Below are positions 8,624-15,854 of a stretch of 44,122 nucleotides of DNA, in pieces. This DNA comes from a virus. The stretch spans positions 1 through 44,122 of the IMG/VR virus record IMGVR_UViG_3300046413_001279; one strand, 5' to 3'. Below the pieces are notes generated by a model, which saw nothing but the letters and a program-made list of their open reading frames with translations, was not told the DNA's origin and did no database searches. The position numbers and the translations under genes are program-made. Position 1 is the stretch's first letter, and every line of letters begins with the position of its first letter.

Positions 8624-8925
8624 AATTGTGTAATGTATTGTTTAATATTTGATTCGATTTTTTTATAATTTTCTATAACATCATCAATAGATGTATAATT
8701 TTCTTTCGTATGCAATTGCATTTTTGAAATAGATTCTAATGCACTTCCCAAATTGGGATGGTAAGTTTGGGGTTTACTATATTCCTTTCCTTTACCTTTT
8801 GTTCTAAAATGGTCAGCATTAGGTTTAATACGTTCTTGTACAGTATAACAATGGTCATCCTTTGTTATAAAGTAAGGATCCAATTTAGGATCTTCTATAA
8901 TTGTAAGTTGTTTGCTTTTTTTCAT
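8620..8925 (-). CDS. Hypothetical 101-aa protein leading the groES-groEL operon
   Basis: 101 aa, basic, no family recognised. An N-terminal strand region (LTIIEDPKLDPYFITKDDHCYTV) precedes a conserved-looking TYHPNLGSALESISKM and a helical C-terminus (SIDDVIENYKKIESNIKQYI). Its stop overlaps the GroES start by 4 nt. The ATG is 5 nt from a TCGTATATTG box, so this gene probably begins the chaperonin transcript. Confidence 0.55.
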   Translation of the reverse strand: MKKSKQLTIIEDPKLDPYFITKDDHCYTVQERIKPNADHFRTKGKGKEYSKPQTYHPNLGSALESISKMQLHTKENYTSIDDVIENYKKIESNIKQYITQL

Positions 8926-8930
8926 AACGT

Positions 8931-8940
8931 CAATATACGA
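8931..8940 (-). promoter_or_regulatory. TATATTG promoter-like box, 5 nt from ATG (chaperonin operon)
   Basis: Minus strand TTTTTTCGTATATTGACGTTATG, in the gap between hsp20 and the 101-aa gene. The box matches the other sites in the window and stands 5 nt before the ATG at 8925, pointing to a very short or absent leader. Confidence 0.6.
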
Positions 8941-8978
8941 AAAAACATTTGCTAGGACACGTTTTTTCAGTAAAACTT

Positions 8979-9401
8979 TTATTTAATCTTAATAGATTTT
9001 GGTTTAGCTTCATCAGCTAAAGGTATAAAAATATCTAATAGACCATTTTCTAAAATAGCATCAATACCACTTAAATCAAATTTAGGTGCTATTTTGTATC
9101 TTAAATCAAATGATTTTTTAGATAAACCATTATGAATCATTCCATCATGGAATTTCTCATCTTCTAGTTTAGTATAACTAATTTTTAAAATATCCCCTTC
9201 AATATCTACTACAATGTCTTTTTTAGTAAGACCCGTACAAGCTACTTCAAAATGAAGTCCTGCATCATTGAAAAAAATATTAACGGGATGTGGTTGTTTG
9301 AAATTTCCAACAGGTTGAAATGTGCTGTCAGATTTAAAGTGATTCCTAAAAAGGATGTCGAAAGGACTTATATGCCTTTCAAAGATTTCTAATGTACTCA
9401 T
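8979..9401 (-). CDS. Small heat-shock protein Hsp20
   Basis: 140 aa with an alpha-crystallin domain. After a 40-residue N-terminal arm, VNIFFNDAGLHFEVACTGL begins the beta-sandwich; DIVVDIEGDILKISY, then KKSFDLRYKIAP and LENGLLDIFIPL (the conserved A-x-L-x-N-G-x-L-x-I-x-x-P motif) complete it. The tail PKSIKIK carries the I-x-I/V oligomerisation motif as IKIK. It acts as an ATP-independent holdase. Hsp20 is common in marine T4-like phages. A UUCG hairpin lies 15 nt before the start. Confidence 0.92.
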   Translation of the reverse strand: MSTLEIFERHISPFDILFRNHFKSDSTFQPVGNFKQPHPVNIFFNDAGLHFEVACTGLTKKDIVVDIEGDILKISYTKLEDEKFHDGMIHNGLSKKSFDLRYKIAPKFDLSGIDAILENGLLDIFIPLADEAKPKSIKIK

Positions 9402-9416
9402 ATCATTTTATTTTAT

Positions 9417-9431
9417 GGGGCCGAAGCTCCC
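9417..9431 (-). other. UUCG-tetraloop hairpin in the hsp20 leader
   Basis: Minus strand GGGAGC-TTCG-GCCCC. Closing pair C9426-G9421, then G9427-C9420, a bulged A9428 and three G-C pairs (9429-9431 with 9417-9419). C(UUCG)G loops are unusually stable and frequent in T4 mRNAs. It is the only GC-rich element for hundreds of bases. It lacks a U tract, so termination is less likely than mRNA stabilisation or start-site control. Confidence 0.6.
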
Positions 9432-9433
9432 GG

Positions 9434-9487
9434 TTAATTTAAAAACACAACTTGTGCCCTAGCTACAATGTTTTGTTTATTATACAT
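9434..9487 (-). CDS. Possible 17-aa leader peptide upstream of hsp20
   Basis: ATG at 9487 to TAA at 9434-9436 encodes MYNKQNIVARAQVVFLN. It starts 2 nt after a TATATTG box (9490-9499), and its stop is just before the UUCG hairpin, an arrangement seen in leader-peptide control. There is no other support for coding and chance is quite possible. Confidence 0.25.
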   Translation of the reverse strand: MYNKQNIVARAQVVFLN

Positions 9488-9489
9488 AT

Positions 9490-9499
9490 CAATATAATA
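9490..9499 (-). promoter_or_regulatory. TATATTG promoter-like box upstream of hsp20
   Basis: Minus strand CCTTATTATATTGATATG. It lies in the only gap between the oxygenase gene (stop at 9521) and hsp20 (ATG at 9401), placing an mRNA leader of roughly 80 nt containing the UUCG hairpin before hsp20. It is the TTAT variant of the recurrent box. Confidence 0.5.
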
Positions 9500-9520
9500 A
9501 GGAAAATTCACTTCTCCAAA

Positions 9521-10201
9521 TTATTTTATTTGACCTGGCAATAATTCTGTATCAAAGAAAAACATATGCCATAATCTACCAGACTCAATATCCCACCCAA
9601 AATAATCCTGAGCTGCATGAATACATTTAGCATCAAAAATAACTAATCTATTGTAAACATTTCCTGCAACATCAACATCTTCATAAGGATGAGGATCAAC
9701 AAATGTATGTTGATTAAAAGCATGATCAATATTTTTACCATTTACTGGTTCTTGACTGTGTCTTATTTTAGTTTCTTTATGTTGCATCAATCTTGTACCT
9801 GAAGCAACAGGAGCATTTGGAGTTAAATAAATCATTCCTGCCCACATTTGTTGGTCACAATGGTAAACTAAAGAAGTACCTGAGCTAGCAGATTGGAATC
9901 TTCCATTCATACCATAATCTTCCCACATTTCTCTACCAACAATTTTTGAGCCAATAATCTGTTCAAATCTTTCTTTAACCCCATCAAATAAATATTGTTT
10001 TCTGGTTCTCATACCTAAATAACCTGGGTCATCAAAGTAATATTGTTTTAAGGCAAATTCCCTAATAGCATCTGGATCTTCATAGAAATTGTCTACAATC
10101 CACATTCTAGGTTTTGGTTCAGGATTAGGTTTAAATTCATTAGTATAAATTTGACCCCACTGGCTATCTGGTGCAGAATCTACTCTTTTAATTTTACTCA
10201 T
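9521..10201 (-). CDS. 2OG-Fe(II) oxygenase-like protein (DUF6445-like)
   Basis: 226 aa. The double-stranded beta-helix ligands are visible: H114-C-D116 (YHCDQQMW), distal H195 (KCIHAAQDYFG) and R209 (SGRLWHMFFF) for 2-oxoglutarate. The pattern DQxWAGMIYLTPNAPxxSGTRL is typical of the DUF6445 branch. These enzymes hydroxylate proteins, sugars or bases; the substrate is unknown. It is the first of three oxygenases in the window and lies between the clamp gene and hsp20. Confidence 0.72.
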   Translation of the reverse strand: MSKIKRVDSAPDSQWGQIYTNEFKPNPEPKPRMWIVDNFYEDPDAIREFALKQYYFDDPGYLGMRTRKQYLFDGVKERFEQIIGSKIVGREMWEDYGMNGRFQSASSGTSLVYHCDQQMWAGMIYLTPNAPVASGTRLMQHKETKIRHSQEPVNGKNIDHAFNQHTFVDPHPYEDVDVAGNVYNRLVIFDAKCIHAAQDYFGWDIESGRLWHMFFFDTELLPGQIK

Positions 10202-10211
10202 AGTTTTTAAT

Positions 10212-10934
10212 TTATTCGTTTCGTGCTATATAATAAATACTGTTTATATCTCCTTCAAATGCAATTTTCATCATCCCTTGTTTAGAGATTTTAATAGAAC
10301 AATTATCTATATCTTTATTTGCATTTAAAATATCTTTAAATATATCAGAATTAAATGGTAATTTTACATCACTATCTTTTATAATTCCTTGTAATTGGTA
10401 CTCTATTTTATTTGAAAATCCTGTATTATCACCAAATAAAAATTGGCAAACTAAATTTCCATCTAAATCTTTAGTTGATTGAATTAACATATTGTCTACA
10501 TCATTTAAAGCATTTTTAGCTTTAATTAAATTATCTACTTCTTCTCTTTCTAAGTCTAATTCAATTTCAAAACCTTCATCTGGATCACTATACCAAGGTG
10601 TTTTTCCCATGATAAGTGTATCAGCTAAAGCGTAAGCTAGTTCAAAATTAGTATCTGATATGTTTAATTTGGTATGTAATTCACCTTGTTTTTCAGATGA
10701 TAATAATAAATCACCATTTGTAATAGCTAAAAGTTTTATTAATTTATTTGTATCGAATACTCCTACTTCACAATCCTCAAATTCAAAATTATCTAAAACT
10801 ACTTTACATACCCTACCTGATTCACCAGCATAAACAGTTAATGTATTATCCTTGATTCTCCATTTAACCTGATTATTTAATCCATTAATGTAATATTTTG
10901 CAATAAAAGATTGTAGTGTGTTTTTGTTTATCAT
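10212..10934 (-). CDS. 45: DNA polymerase sliding clamp, gp45-like
   Basis: 240 aa (T4 gp45 is 228). Two-domain clamp pattern: LQSFIAKYYINGLNNQVKWRI at the start, FDTNKLIKLLAIT (about 79-91) before the inter-domain region, then the second-domain equivalents LPFNSDIFKDILNANKD and GMMKIAFEGD. The homologue is a trimeric ring that tethers gp43 and couples late transcription. A TACGTATATTG box sits 5 nt before the ATG. The polymerase C-terminal gene is just upstream. Confident on pattern and context. Confidence 0.85.
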   Translation of the reverse strand: MINKNTLQSFIAKYYINGLNNQVKWRIKDNTLTVYAGESGRVCKVVLDNFEFEDCEVGVFDTNKLIKLLAITNGDLLLSSEKQGELHTKLNISDTNFELAYALADTLIMGKTPWYSDPDEGFEIELDLEREEVDNLIKAKNALNDVDNMLIQSTKDLDGNLVCQFLFGDNTGFSNKIEYQLQGIIKDSDVKLPFNSDIFKDILNANKDIDNCSIKISKQGMMKIAFEGDINSIYYIARNE

Positions 10935-10939
10935 ATCGT

Positions 10940-10949
10940 CAATATACGT
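10940..10949 (-). promoter_or_regulatory. TATATTG promoter-like box, 5 nt from the gp45 ATG
   Basis: Minus strand CTTACGTATATTGACGATATG, between the polymerase C-terminal gene and gp45. The spacing to the ATG equals that at 6599, 8931 and 16530. It probably gives the clamp its own promoter. Confidence 0.6.
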
Positions 10950-10957
10950 AAGTTTCT

Positions 10958-11899
10958 TTATACCTCAAAGGAATCAAATGCATTTATGTAGGGGTTTAAA
11001 TCTAAACTCCATTGTAAATCACTAAAAAATCCTTCTAATTTATTTAATAATATAGATTCAAATACTTTTTGTCTATCAGCATAAGCATTTAAAAATTCCT
11101 TAATCTTATCTGGCATGTCATAATCAAAAAATGCTAGTGCCTCTATTTTATATGGGTTATCTTTTAGATAGATCCATTTAACTTTATCAGCCATAGTAAT
11201 AAGATTATATTTTCTATCTAATTTCCATAATTTAAGTAAATCATTATAACGAATAGCTGCACGAACAGGTGCAGGTGCTCCCTTTAATATTTCAGTAAAT
11301 AATTCTCCAGCTCTAGCTGAATGTCCAGAATATTTTTGTAATTTTTTTACAGCAGTAGGATTACCTAATTTAGTTAATGGTATTTTACCACTAATTATTT
11401 TATGTTTAAAATCCTTAATCTGTTTTATTATATTATCCTTTTTCTCACCCTTTAGAACTTGTTGAAGGATATCGTTGAAAAATTCCCCCAAAATAGGTGG
11501 AAAGTTTGCTTTCATAAACTCTAGACCTTTGATATCCAAGACTTCTTTGTTTATACCTTCTTGCTTTGTAATCCATTGTGCGTATCTTCTTGTTGCCCTG
11601 AAATAAGCTGAACGAATAACACATTCAGTTTTCATTTCAAGTCTGTGATTCGTGACGTTGAAGGTCTCACGAGCTAACCTATTATAATCTTCTGTTATTA
11701 TATCTTGATAAGCTAAAGCTACTTTTTCTAAGTTACCATCTTTTTCTTCATCAGATAAATTTTCAAAATTAGGAAATAAATGTAAAAGTATTGGTTCAGC
11801 ATTAAAGTAATTTGAGTCTGTATCCACATAAGCACAATAATTTGTGTCTTCTTTATCGCAAATAAACCAAGGTGTTTCTTCTAAATGCTTCATTTCCAA
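10958..11899 (-). CDS. 43: DNA polymerase gp43, C-terminal part (split gene)
   Basis: 313 aa containing the second half of a family B polymerase: motif C YVDTDS (24-29) with the catalytic aspartates, then palm and thumb (KTECVIRSAYFRATRRYAQW; APAPVRAAIRYNDLLKLW). The extreme C-terminus INAFDSFEV resembles the hydrophobic clamp-binding tail of RB69 gp43. It lacks the exonuclease domain and motifs A and B, which are encoded by a separate gene at 13132-14835. The two pieces must associate to work. It overlaps the upstream sulfotransferase gene by 10 nt, and the clamp gene follows. Confidence 0.88.
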   Translation of the reverse strand: MEMKHLEETPWFICDKEDTNYCAYVDTDSNYFNAEPILLHLFPNFENLSDEEKDGNLEKVALAYQDIITEDYNRLARETFNVTNHRLEMKTECVIRSAYFRATRRYAQWITKQEGINKEVLDIKGLEFMKANFPPILGEFFNDILQQVLKGEKKDNIIKQIKDFKHKIISGKIPLTKLGNPTAVKKLQKYSGHSARAGELFTEILKGAPAPVRAAIRYNDLLKLWKLDRKYNLITMADKVKWIYLKDNPYKIEALAFFDYDMPDKIKEFLNAYADRQKVFESILLNKLEGFFSDLQWSLDLNPYINAFDSFEV

Positions 11900-12510
11900 C
11901 TATCTTTATTATAGTTACCTAATTTAAAAATTATATTATCTTTTTCATAAATAAAATCAGCTATTTCCTGATCCATAAATCTAGTAACTTTTTGATGTCC
12001 ATTATCATCATATTCATCTAATGGTTTTTCTCCAGCTACTGAATTATGTAATATTTGAGGTTTAATTTTTTCCCAATTTTTAATATTATTAATAAATTGA
12101 GGAATACTTTCCCAATCCTCAGCTATATGTTCCAATCTAATAAAATAATCTGGAACAGCCAAGTCTTTCCATTCATACCAATAAAACATATCTAAATCAT
12201 CAGGATAATTTTTATATCTATGTTCATAACAATATTCTTTAAAATCAAAAGTAGCACCATCTGCCCTTAAATCAATATAAGCTGATACTGCTCTAGTATA
12301 AGGATTTCTAATAGAACAAATGATTTGATAATCTTCACAACCTGGAGGGATGCCTTGATCATGTAAAAATTGTCCAAATTTTTCTTCTTTTTCTTCCCAA
12401 GGATAATAAACGTATCTATCTCCTAAACTATCAAAAGCAGCTAAATTACTTCTACTGGCACAGCCAGCAGTAGCCCAATAAATTAAACCATGTTCTTTAT
12501 TATAGTTCAT
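11890..12510 (-). CDS. Sulfotransferase-like P-loop protein
   Basis: 206 aa. The opening IYWATAGCASRSNL (10-23) fits the 5'-phosphosulfate loop of PAPS-dependent sulfotransferases, and CSIRNPYTRAVSAYIDL (about 65-81) fits the 3'-phosphate motif R-x-P-x-x-R-x-x-S. This is the Sulfotransfer_2-type layout. The expected reaction moves sulfate from PAPS to a hydroxyl or amine, often on carbohydrate. It sits between the two polymerase pieces and overlaps both neighbours by 10-11 nt, so it is part of one transcript. Confidence 0.72.
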   Translation of the reverse strand: MNYNKEHGLIYWATAGCASRSNLAAFDSLGDRYVYYPWEEKEEKFGQFLHDQGIPPGCEDYQIICSIRNPYTRAVSAYIDLRADGATFDFKEYCYEHRYKNYPDDLDMFYWYEWKDLAVPDYFIRLEHIAEDWESIPQFINNIKNWEKIKPQILHNSVAGEKPLDEYDDNGHQKVTRFMDQEIADFIYEKDNIIFKLGNYNKDSWK

Positions 12511-12871
12511 ATTCTTTTACATCAAGATAATCACTTCCAGTTACAAGATTAATATCATTTTTAAGATCATTCCTTTCTTCATTTAATTCAAATATTTTTC
12601 TTGAAGCTTTTATAAATTCCTTATCTTTAATTTTTTTATTTCTTACTATATTTTCTAAATCCCATAACATTCCATTAATACGAGCTAAATTTAAATATAA
12701 CATTTGAAGCGAGCTATCATTTTTAGTAAATAAACTAACACATTTAGGGTTTAGCTCTAAAAATTCTCTTTCTACCGCAGCTAATTTAGCTGAATCTTCT
12801 ACTCTAAGTTTTTTTAACTCTAAAATAGAAATTCTATCTAATAACTCACCATTTGAAATTTTTATCTTCAT
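12500..12871 (-). CDS. DUF6165-like helical protein
   Basis: 123 aa. The N-terminus KISNGELLDRISILELKKLRV matches the DUF6165 opening (I-S-x-G-E-L-x-D-K-I-x-I-L-E-x-K), and the rest is helical (LYLNLARINGMLWDLENIVRN...). In bacteria this family is often found with glycosyltransferase and surface-polysaccharide genes; its biochemical role is unknown. Next to a sulfotransferase it suggests a glycan-related cargo placed inside the polymerase locus. It overlaps the sulfotransferase gene by 11 nt. Confidence 0.6.
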   Translation of the reverse strand: MKIKISNGELLDRISILELKKLRVEDSAKLAAVEREFLELNPKCVSLFTKNDSSLQMLYLNLARINGMLWDLENIVRNKKIKDKEFIKASRKIFELNEERNDLKNDINLVTGSDYLDVKEYEL

Positions 12872-13135
12872 CTAAAATCTTGTATCACCTGGGATTTTAA
12901 TTACAGGTCCAGGTTTTTTACCTTGTGAATCCCTTAAAGGGCTATCTAAATCAATTTGAAATGTTACATTATTTATTTTAAATCTAAATACTCCTTGTTT
13001 TAGAAATTTTTTAAATGCTTTTTCTTGTTTTTCAGACCAAAGTTCACTCATAGTAATTAACTCTTCTTTACTGATAGTTTCCCCATTTGCTATAATATGC
13101 ATATTTTTTCTAATAGATTGTTTTTTTAATGTCAT
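12872..13135 (-). CDS. Hypothetical 87-aa protein next to gp43 N-terminal part
   Basis: 87 aa, basic. Helical centre ITMSELWSEKQEKAFKKFLKQG followed by a strand-rich FRFKINNVTFQIDLD and a proline/glycine tail. No family recognised. Its ATG overlaps the stop of the polymerase N-terminal gene by 4 nt, so translation is coupled to it. There are no LAGLIDADG, GIY-YIG or HNH motifs, so it is not a recognisable homing endonuclease. Confidence 0.5.
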   Translation of the reverse strand: MTLKKQSIRKNMHIIANGETISKEELITMSELWSEKQEKAFKKFLKQGVFRFKINNVTFQIDLDSPLRDSQGKKPGPVIKIPGDTRF

Positions 13136-14835
13136 ATGTTTAATTTAATTTCATTTCTTATTACTTTATTCATATGCTTATTTGCACATAAAGCAGATTC
13201 TTGAATAATTCTGTGACCAGATAAAGTAATTGCTTCACTTAATATAGATTCTGGTAATCCATATCTAAATCCAGGTAATGCTGTAGCACCATATAAACTA
13301 TTAAGCAAAATTTTCATTGTATATTGCATTAAATAATAATAATCCCCCATTACTTTATCTCCTGATTTAAATGCTTTTTTCATTTTGTTTTTGTAATCAA
13401 CTCTTTCATCAAACCATTTATTTAAAACAGTTGATAATGTTGATTCTTTTTCAGTTGAAAAAATAGAACCATTAGCAGATATTGAAAAATTATTTTGTTC
13501 AATCATTGCCACTAATCTACCAACATTAACTCTAGTAGATTTATCTTTAGAATTTCTAATTAATAATTCTTCTTCAGGATCACGTTTTTTTAAATCGTTA
13601 AGACCCAATCTATTATTACGGTCATCTGCATCAATAATACGCCCTACAAAAGTTTCTCTACCTATGTTTAAAGACATAATTATAGATGGATACAGCGATG
13701 TTAAATCCTCATCAAACATATATTTGTACAATCCAGCTTTGGGGCAAAACAAATAACCCCCAGCATATCCTTTTTTAGCTTTAGGGTTAGCATGTCTAGC
13801 AGGTGGAATAATTCCTTGTGATAATAAGTAAGCTGATATAGCTCCATCTTGTGTAACACTATTAGCATATACTTCACTATAATTATGTTTACCCTTATGT
13901 GATAGATTTTTAGTTAAAGCAATATATTGAAGTTTTTCATCTAATAACTTTAATATCTCAACATCACGGAAGTTATATTGGATAAATTTATGTATATCAG
14001 ATTCAAATAATTGATCTAAATTACCTTCATATTCTACTTTACCTATACCAGTATATTTTTCTCCAATAGCATCTAATTTCCAACTAGGCTCATCTTTCCA
14101 ACTGTACTTTTTATGTAAACGAATATAATCTAAAGATTCAACTCCAATTATATCTACAAACTGATTACGTTTAAAGAAATATTCATTATTCTTTTTTGCA
14201 TTAACTTTACCAATTGGTGATAAATGATCAGCCCAATCTTTACCTAATACATTACACATTCTATAATATAAATAAGGTATATCAAAGAAATCACTATTAT
14301 AACCTATTAAAATGTCAGGATCAATTTCTCTAAACTTTTCTAAAAATTTACCTAATAATTCACTTTCTGTTTTACAAGGTATAATTTCTTTATTTTTAGC
14401 TTTAGTATGATTTAATTCTGATTTTTTATCTAAAATTAAAATAGACCACCAATCTTCTTGTTTATCCCACCAAGCTATAGAAGTAATAGGCATTGGAGCA
14501 CTTTCAATATATTCCTCGGTTAAGGCGCCTCCAATTTCACACTCGATATCAAAAAATAATTCTTTATGGCTTGTAGAAGGTTCATCAGCAGTACCATATC
14601 TTTCAACAAGATATTTTTGATGAGGTTTCATATCATGAAAATGTAAATTAGGTGTATTTCTATCCCAATTTGTTGTTTTCTTTAATTTTTCCCCATTAAT
14701 ACCTTTTAAATCACCTTCATTATCTTCTACATAAGAAGCATTATACCAAATAATTTCATCGTACCCAATGTCATCCCAAAGAAATACTTTGTATTTATTA
14801 TCTTTTATTTTTTGGGTATAACACTTTTTATACAT
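13132..14835 (-). CDS. 43: DNA polymerase gp43, N-terminal part: exonuclease plus palm/fingers (split gene)
   Basis: 567 aa. The 3'-5' exonuclease motifs are intact: Exo I FFDIE (94-98), Exo II NSDFFD (180-185) and Exo III YNFRD (287-291). Polymerase motif A is DLTSLYPS (377-384), and motif B is KILLNSLYG (508-516). The frame stops about 50 residues after motif B, before motif C, which lies in the gene at 10958-11899. Full T4 gp43 is 898 aa; the two parts sum to 880, so nothing essential seems missing. Three other genes (1,232 nt) separate the parts. Confidence 0.93.
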   Translation of the reverse strand: MYKKCYTQKIKDNKYKVFLWDDIGYDEIIWYNASYVEDNEGDLKGINGEKLKKTTNWDRNTPNLHFHDMKPHQKYLVERYGTADEPSTSHKELFFDIECEIGGALTEEYIESAPMPITSIAWWDKQEDWWSILILDKKSELNHTKAKNKEIIPCKTESELLGKFLEKFREIDPDILIGYNSDFFDIPYLYYRMCNVLGKDWADHLSPIGKVNAKKNNEYFFKRNQFVDIIGVESLDYIRLHKKYSWKDEPSWKLDAIGEKYTGIGKVEYEGNLDQLFESDIHKFIQYNFRDVEILKLLDEKLQYIALTKNLSHKGKHNYSEVYANSVTQDGAISAYLLSQGIIPPARHANPKAKKGYAGGYLFCPKAGLYKYMFDEDLTSLYPSIIMSLNIGRETFVGRIIDADDRNNRLGLNDLKKRDPEEELLIRNSKDKSTRVNVGRLVAMIEQNNFSISANGSIFSTEKESTLSTVLNKWFDERVDYKNKMKKAFKSGDKVMGDYYYLMQYTMKILLNSLYGATALPGFRYGLPESILSEAITLSGHRIIQESALCANKHMNKVIRNEIKLNI

Positions 14836-15373
14836 TATCTATTTCTTGTTGTGTAAAAAATTTACGTAAATTGGGTTTAAAATAGTTAATTGATTTCATT
14901 ACTTTTTTGTCTCTCGTTCTGTAGACAATATACCTTCCTTCCTCAAGTTTCTCAAAATGGCAGGCCTCACCTTGTTCCTCACTTCGAACCCTGACGGTAT
15001 CCAAGGCTTCTTTTTCAGATTTGCAAGCTTTTGACATATTAGATGCTTGTACTTCTTGATATGCAGGCCATATCTTATCTTTAAGGCCGTGTAACATAGT
15101 ACCGTTCCCAATGGAAACGTAAGCAATATCGCACAAAGCGTCCAAAACCTCCACGATGTCTCCTCTTTCGCAAGCTTCCTTATATTCTTCAAGTTCTTCA
15201 AGGATGAAGTCATAAACGAACTTCCATTCCTTTTTTTCTGGTATTGTTGTTTCATAATTGTTTGGTTTGCCAAATGTGGCATTAAATATTTCTACTTCGT
15301 CTACGAAAGGTACCGACGGAGATGCAGGTACTTCGTAGTTTAATTCATCAAAAATTGTTAATTGTTTAGTCAT
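14828..15373 (-). CDS. MazG-like NTP pyrophosphohydrolase
   Basis: 181 aa. The metal-binding pattern EELEEYKEACERGD-x-x-E-x-x-D-A-L-C-D (about 57-79) has the E-x-x-E and E-x-x-D helices of the MazG/phosphoribosyl-ATP pyrophosphohydrolase superfamily, followed by IAYVSIGNGTMLHGL. It would hydrolyse a nucleoside triphosphate to the monophosphate, to clean pools or lower alarmones. Base composition differs from its neighbours (GC-richer, for example 14940-15200), suggesting recent arrival. It overlaps the polymerase gene by 8 nt. Confidence 0.75.
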   Translation of the reverse strand: MTKQLTIFDELNYEVPASPSVPFVDEVEIFNATFGKPNNYETTIPEKKEWKFVYDFILEELEEYKEACERGDIVEVLDALCDIAYVSIGNGTMLHGLKDKIWPAYQEVQASNMSKACKSEKEALDTVRVRSEEQGEACHFEKLEEGRYIVYRTRDKKVMKSINYFKPNLRKFFTQQEIDNV

Positions 15374-15854
15374 TATTACTTATTTTTTTCCACCAGGATG
15401 TTTTTTCACTACCTCGTGGCATGCTTAATCCTCCAATATAATTAGCATCTCCCAGATGCTCAAATTCTTTTAAATAATCAGGTAATGCTTCTGAATCTTT
15501 TCTTTCCCAAGGATAAACAATCCATTCTGGGCCAACTTCTTTAGCATAAAAAGTGGGTTTAAATTTTGAAGATGATTTATGATGTAACACAGCATGATAT
15601 CTTCCTGGTGCATTACTTAATGTTTCTCCTGTATCATTAATATCATCTACAATTATAGTATTATTTTCAGGTTCAAATACTAAAGGTATACCCAATTCAT
15701 GAGAAATTAATACTGCTGGTATTAATCCTCCTCTTGGTAATCCCATAACTGAATCTATATTAGGATAATCCATGAATATTGTTCTACTTAAAATTTGTAT
15801 ACAATCTATTATCTCATCCCAGTCTAGATATACTTTAGATATTGTGTCCCCCAT
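15366..15854 (-). CDS. Purine-type phosphoribosyltransferase
   Basis: 162 aa, type I PRTase fold. GLPRGGLIPAVLISHELGIP (about 38-57) is the strand and loop after the hood, and NTIIVDDINDTGETL (about 64-78) is the PRPP-binding loop. The later EWIVYPWE resembles bacterial xanthine/guanine PRTases. It would join a purine (or possibly a deazapurine) base to PRPP. It overlaps FolE by 20 nt and MazG by 8 nt, so it is co-expressed with the 7-deazaguanine entry enzyme; a role in guanine salvage for that pathway is inference. Confidence 0.75.
   Translation of the reverse strand: MGDTISKVYLDWDEIIDCIQILSRTIFMDYPNIDSVMGLPRGGLIPAVLISHELGIPLVFEPENNTIIVDDINDTGETLSNAPGRYHAVLHHKSSSKFKPTFYAKEVGPEWIVYPWERKDSEALPDYLKEFEHLGDANYIGGLSMPRGSEKTSWWKKISNND

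Noticed and set aside
11900-13131. Intein or spliced intron joining the two polymerase parts
   Set aside because: Neither edge shows intein termini (no Cys/Ser start block, no H-N at an end); the gap has three normal overlapping genes and both parts have their own start and stop.
14899-15282. 127-aa second frame inside the MazG-like gene
   Set aside because: The frame is a shadow caused by the unusual composition of that gene; the MazG motifs are in the other frame and the neighbours overlap with that one.
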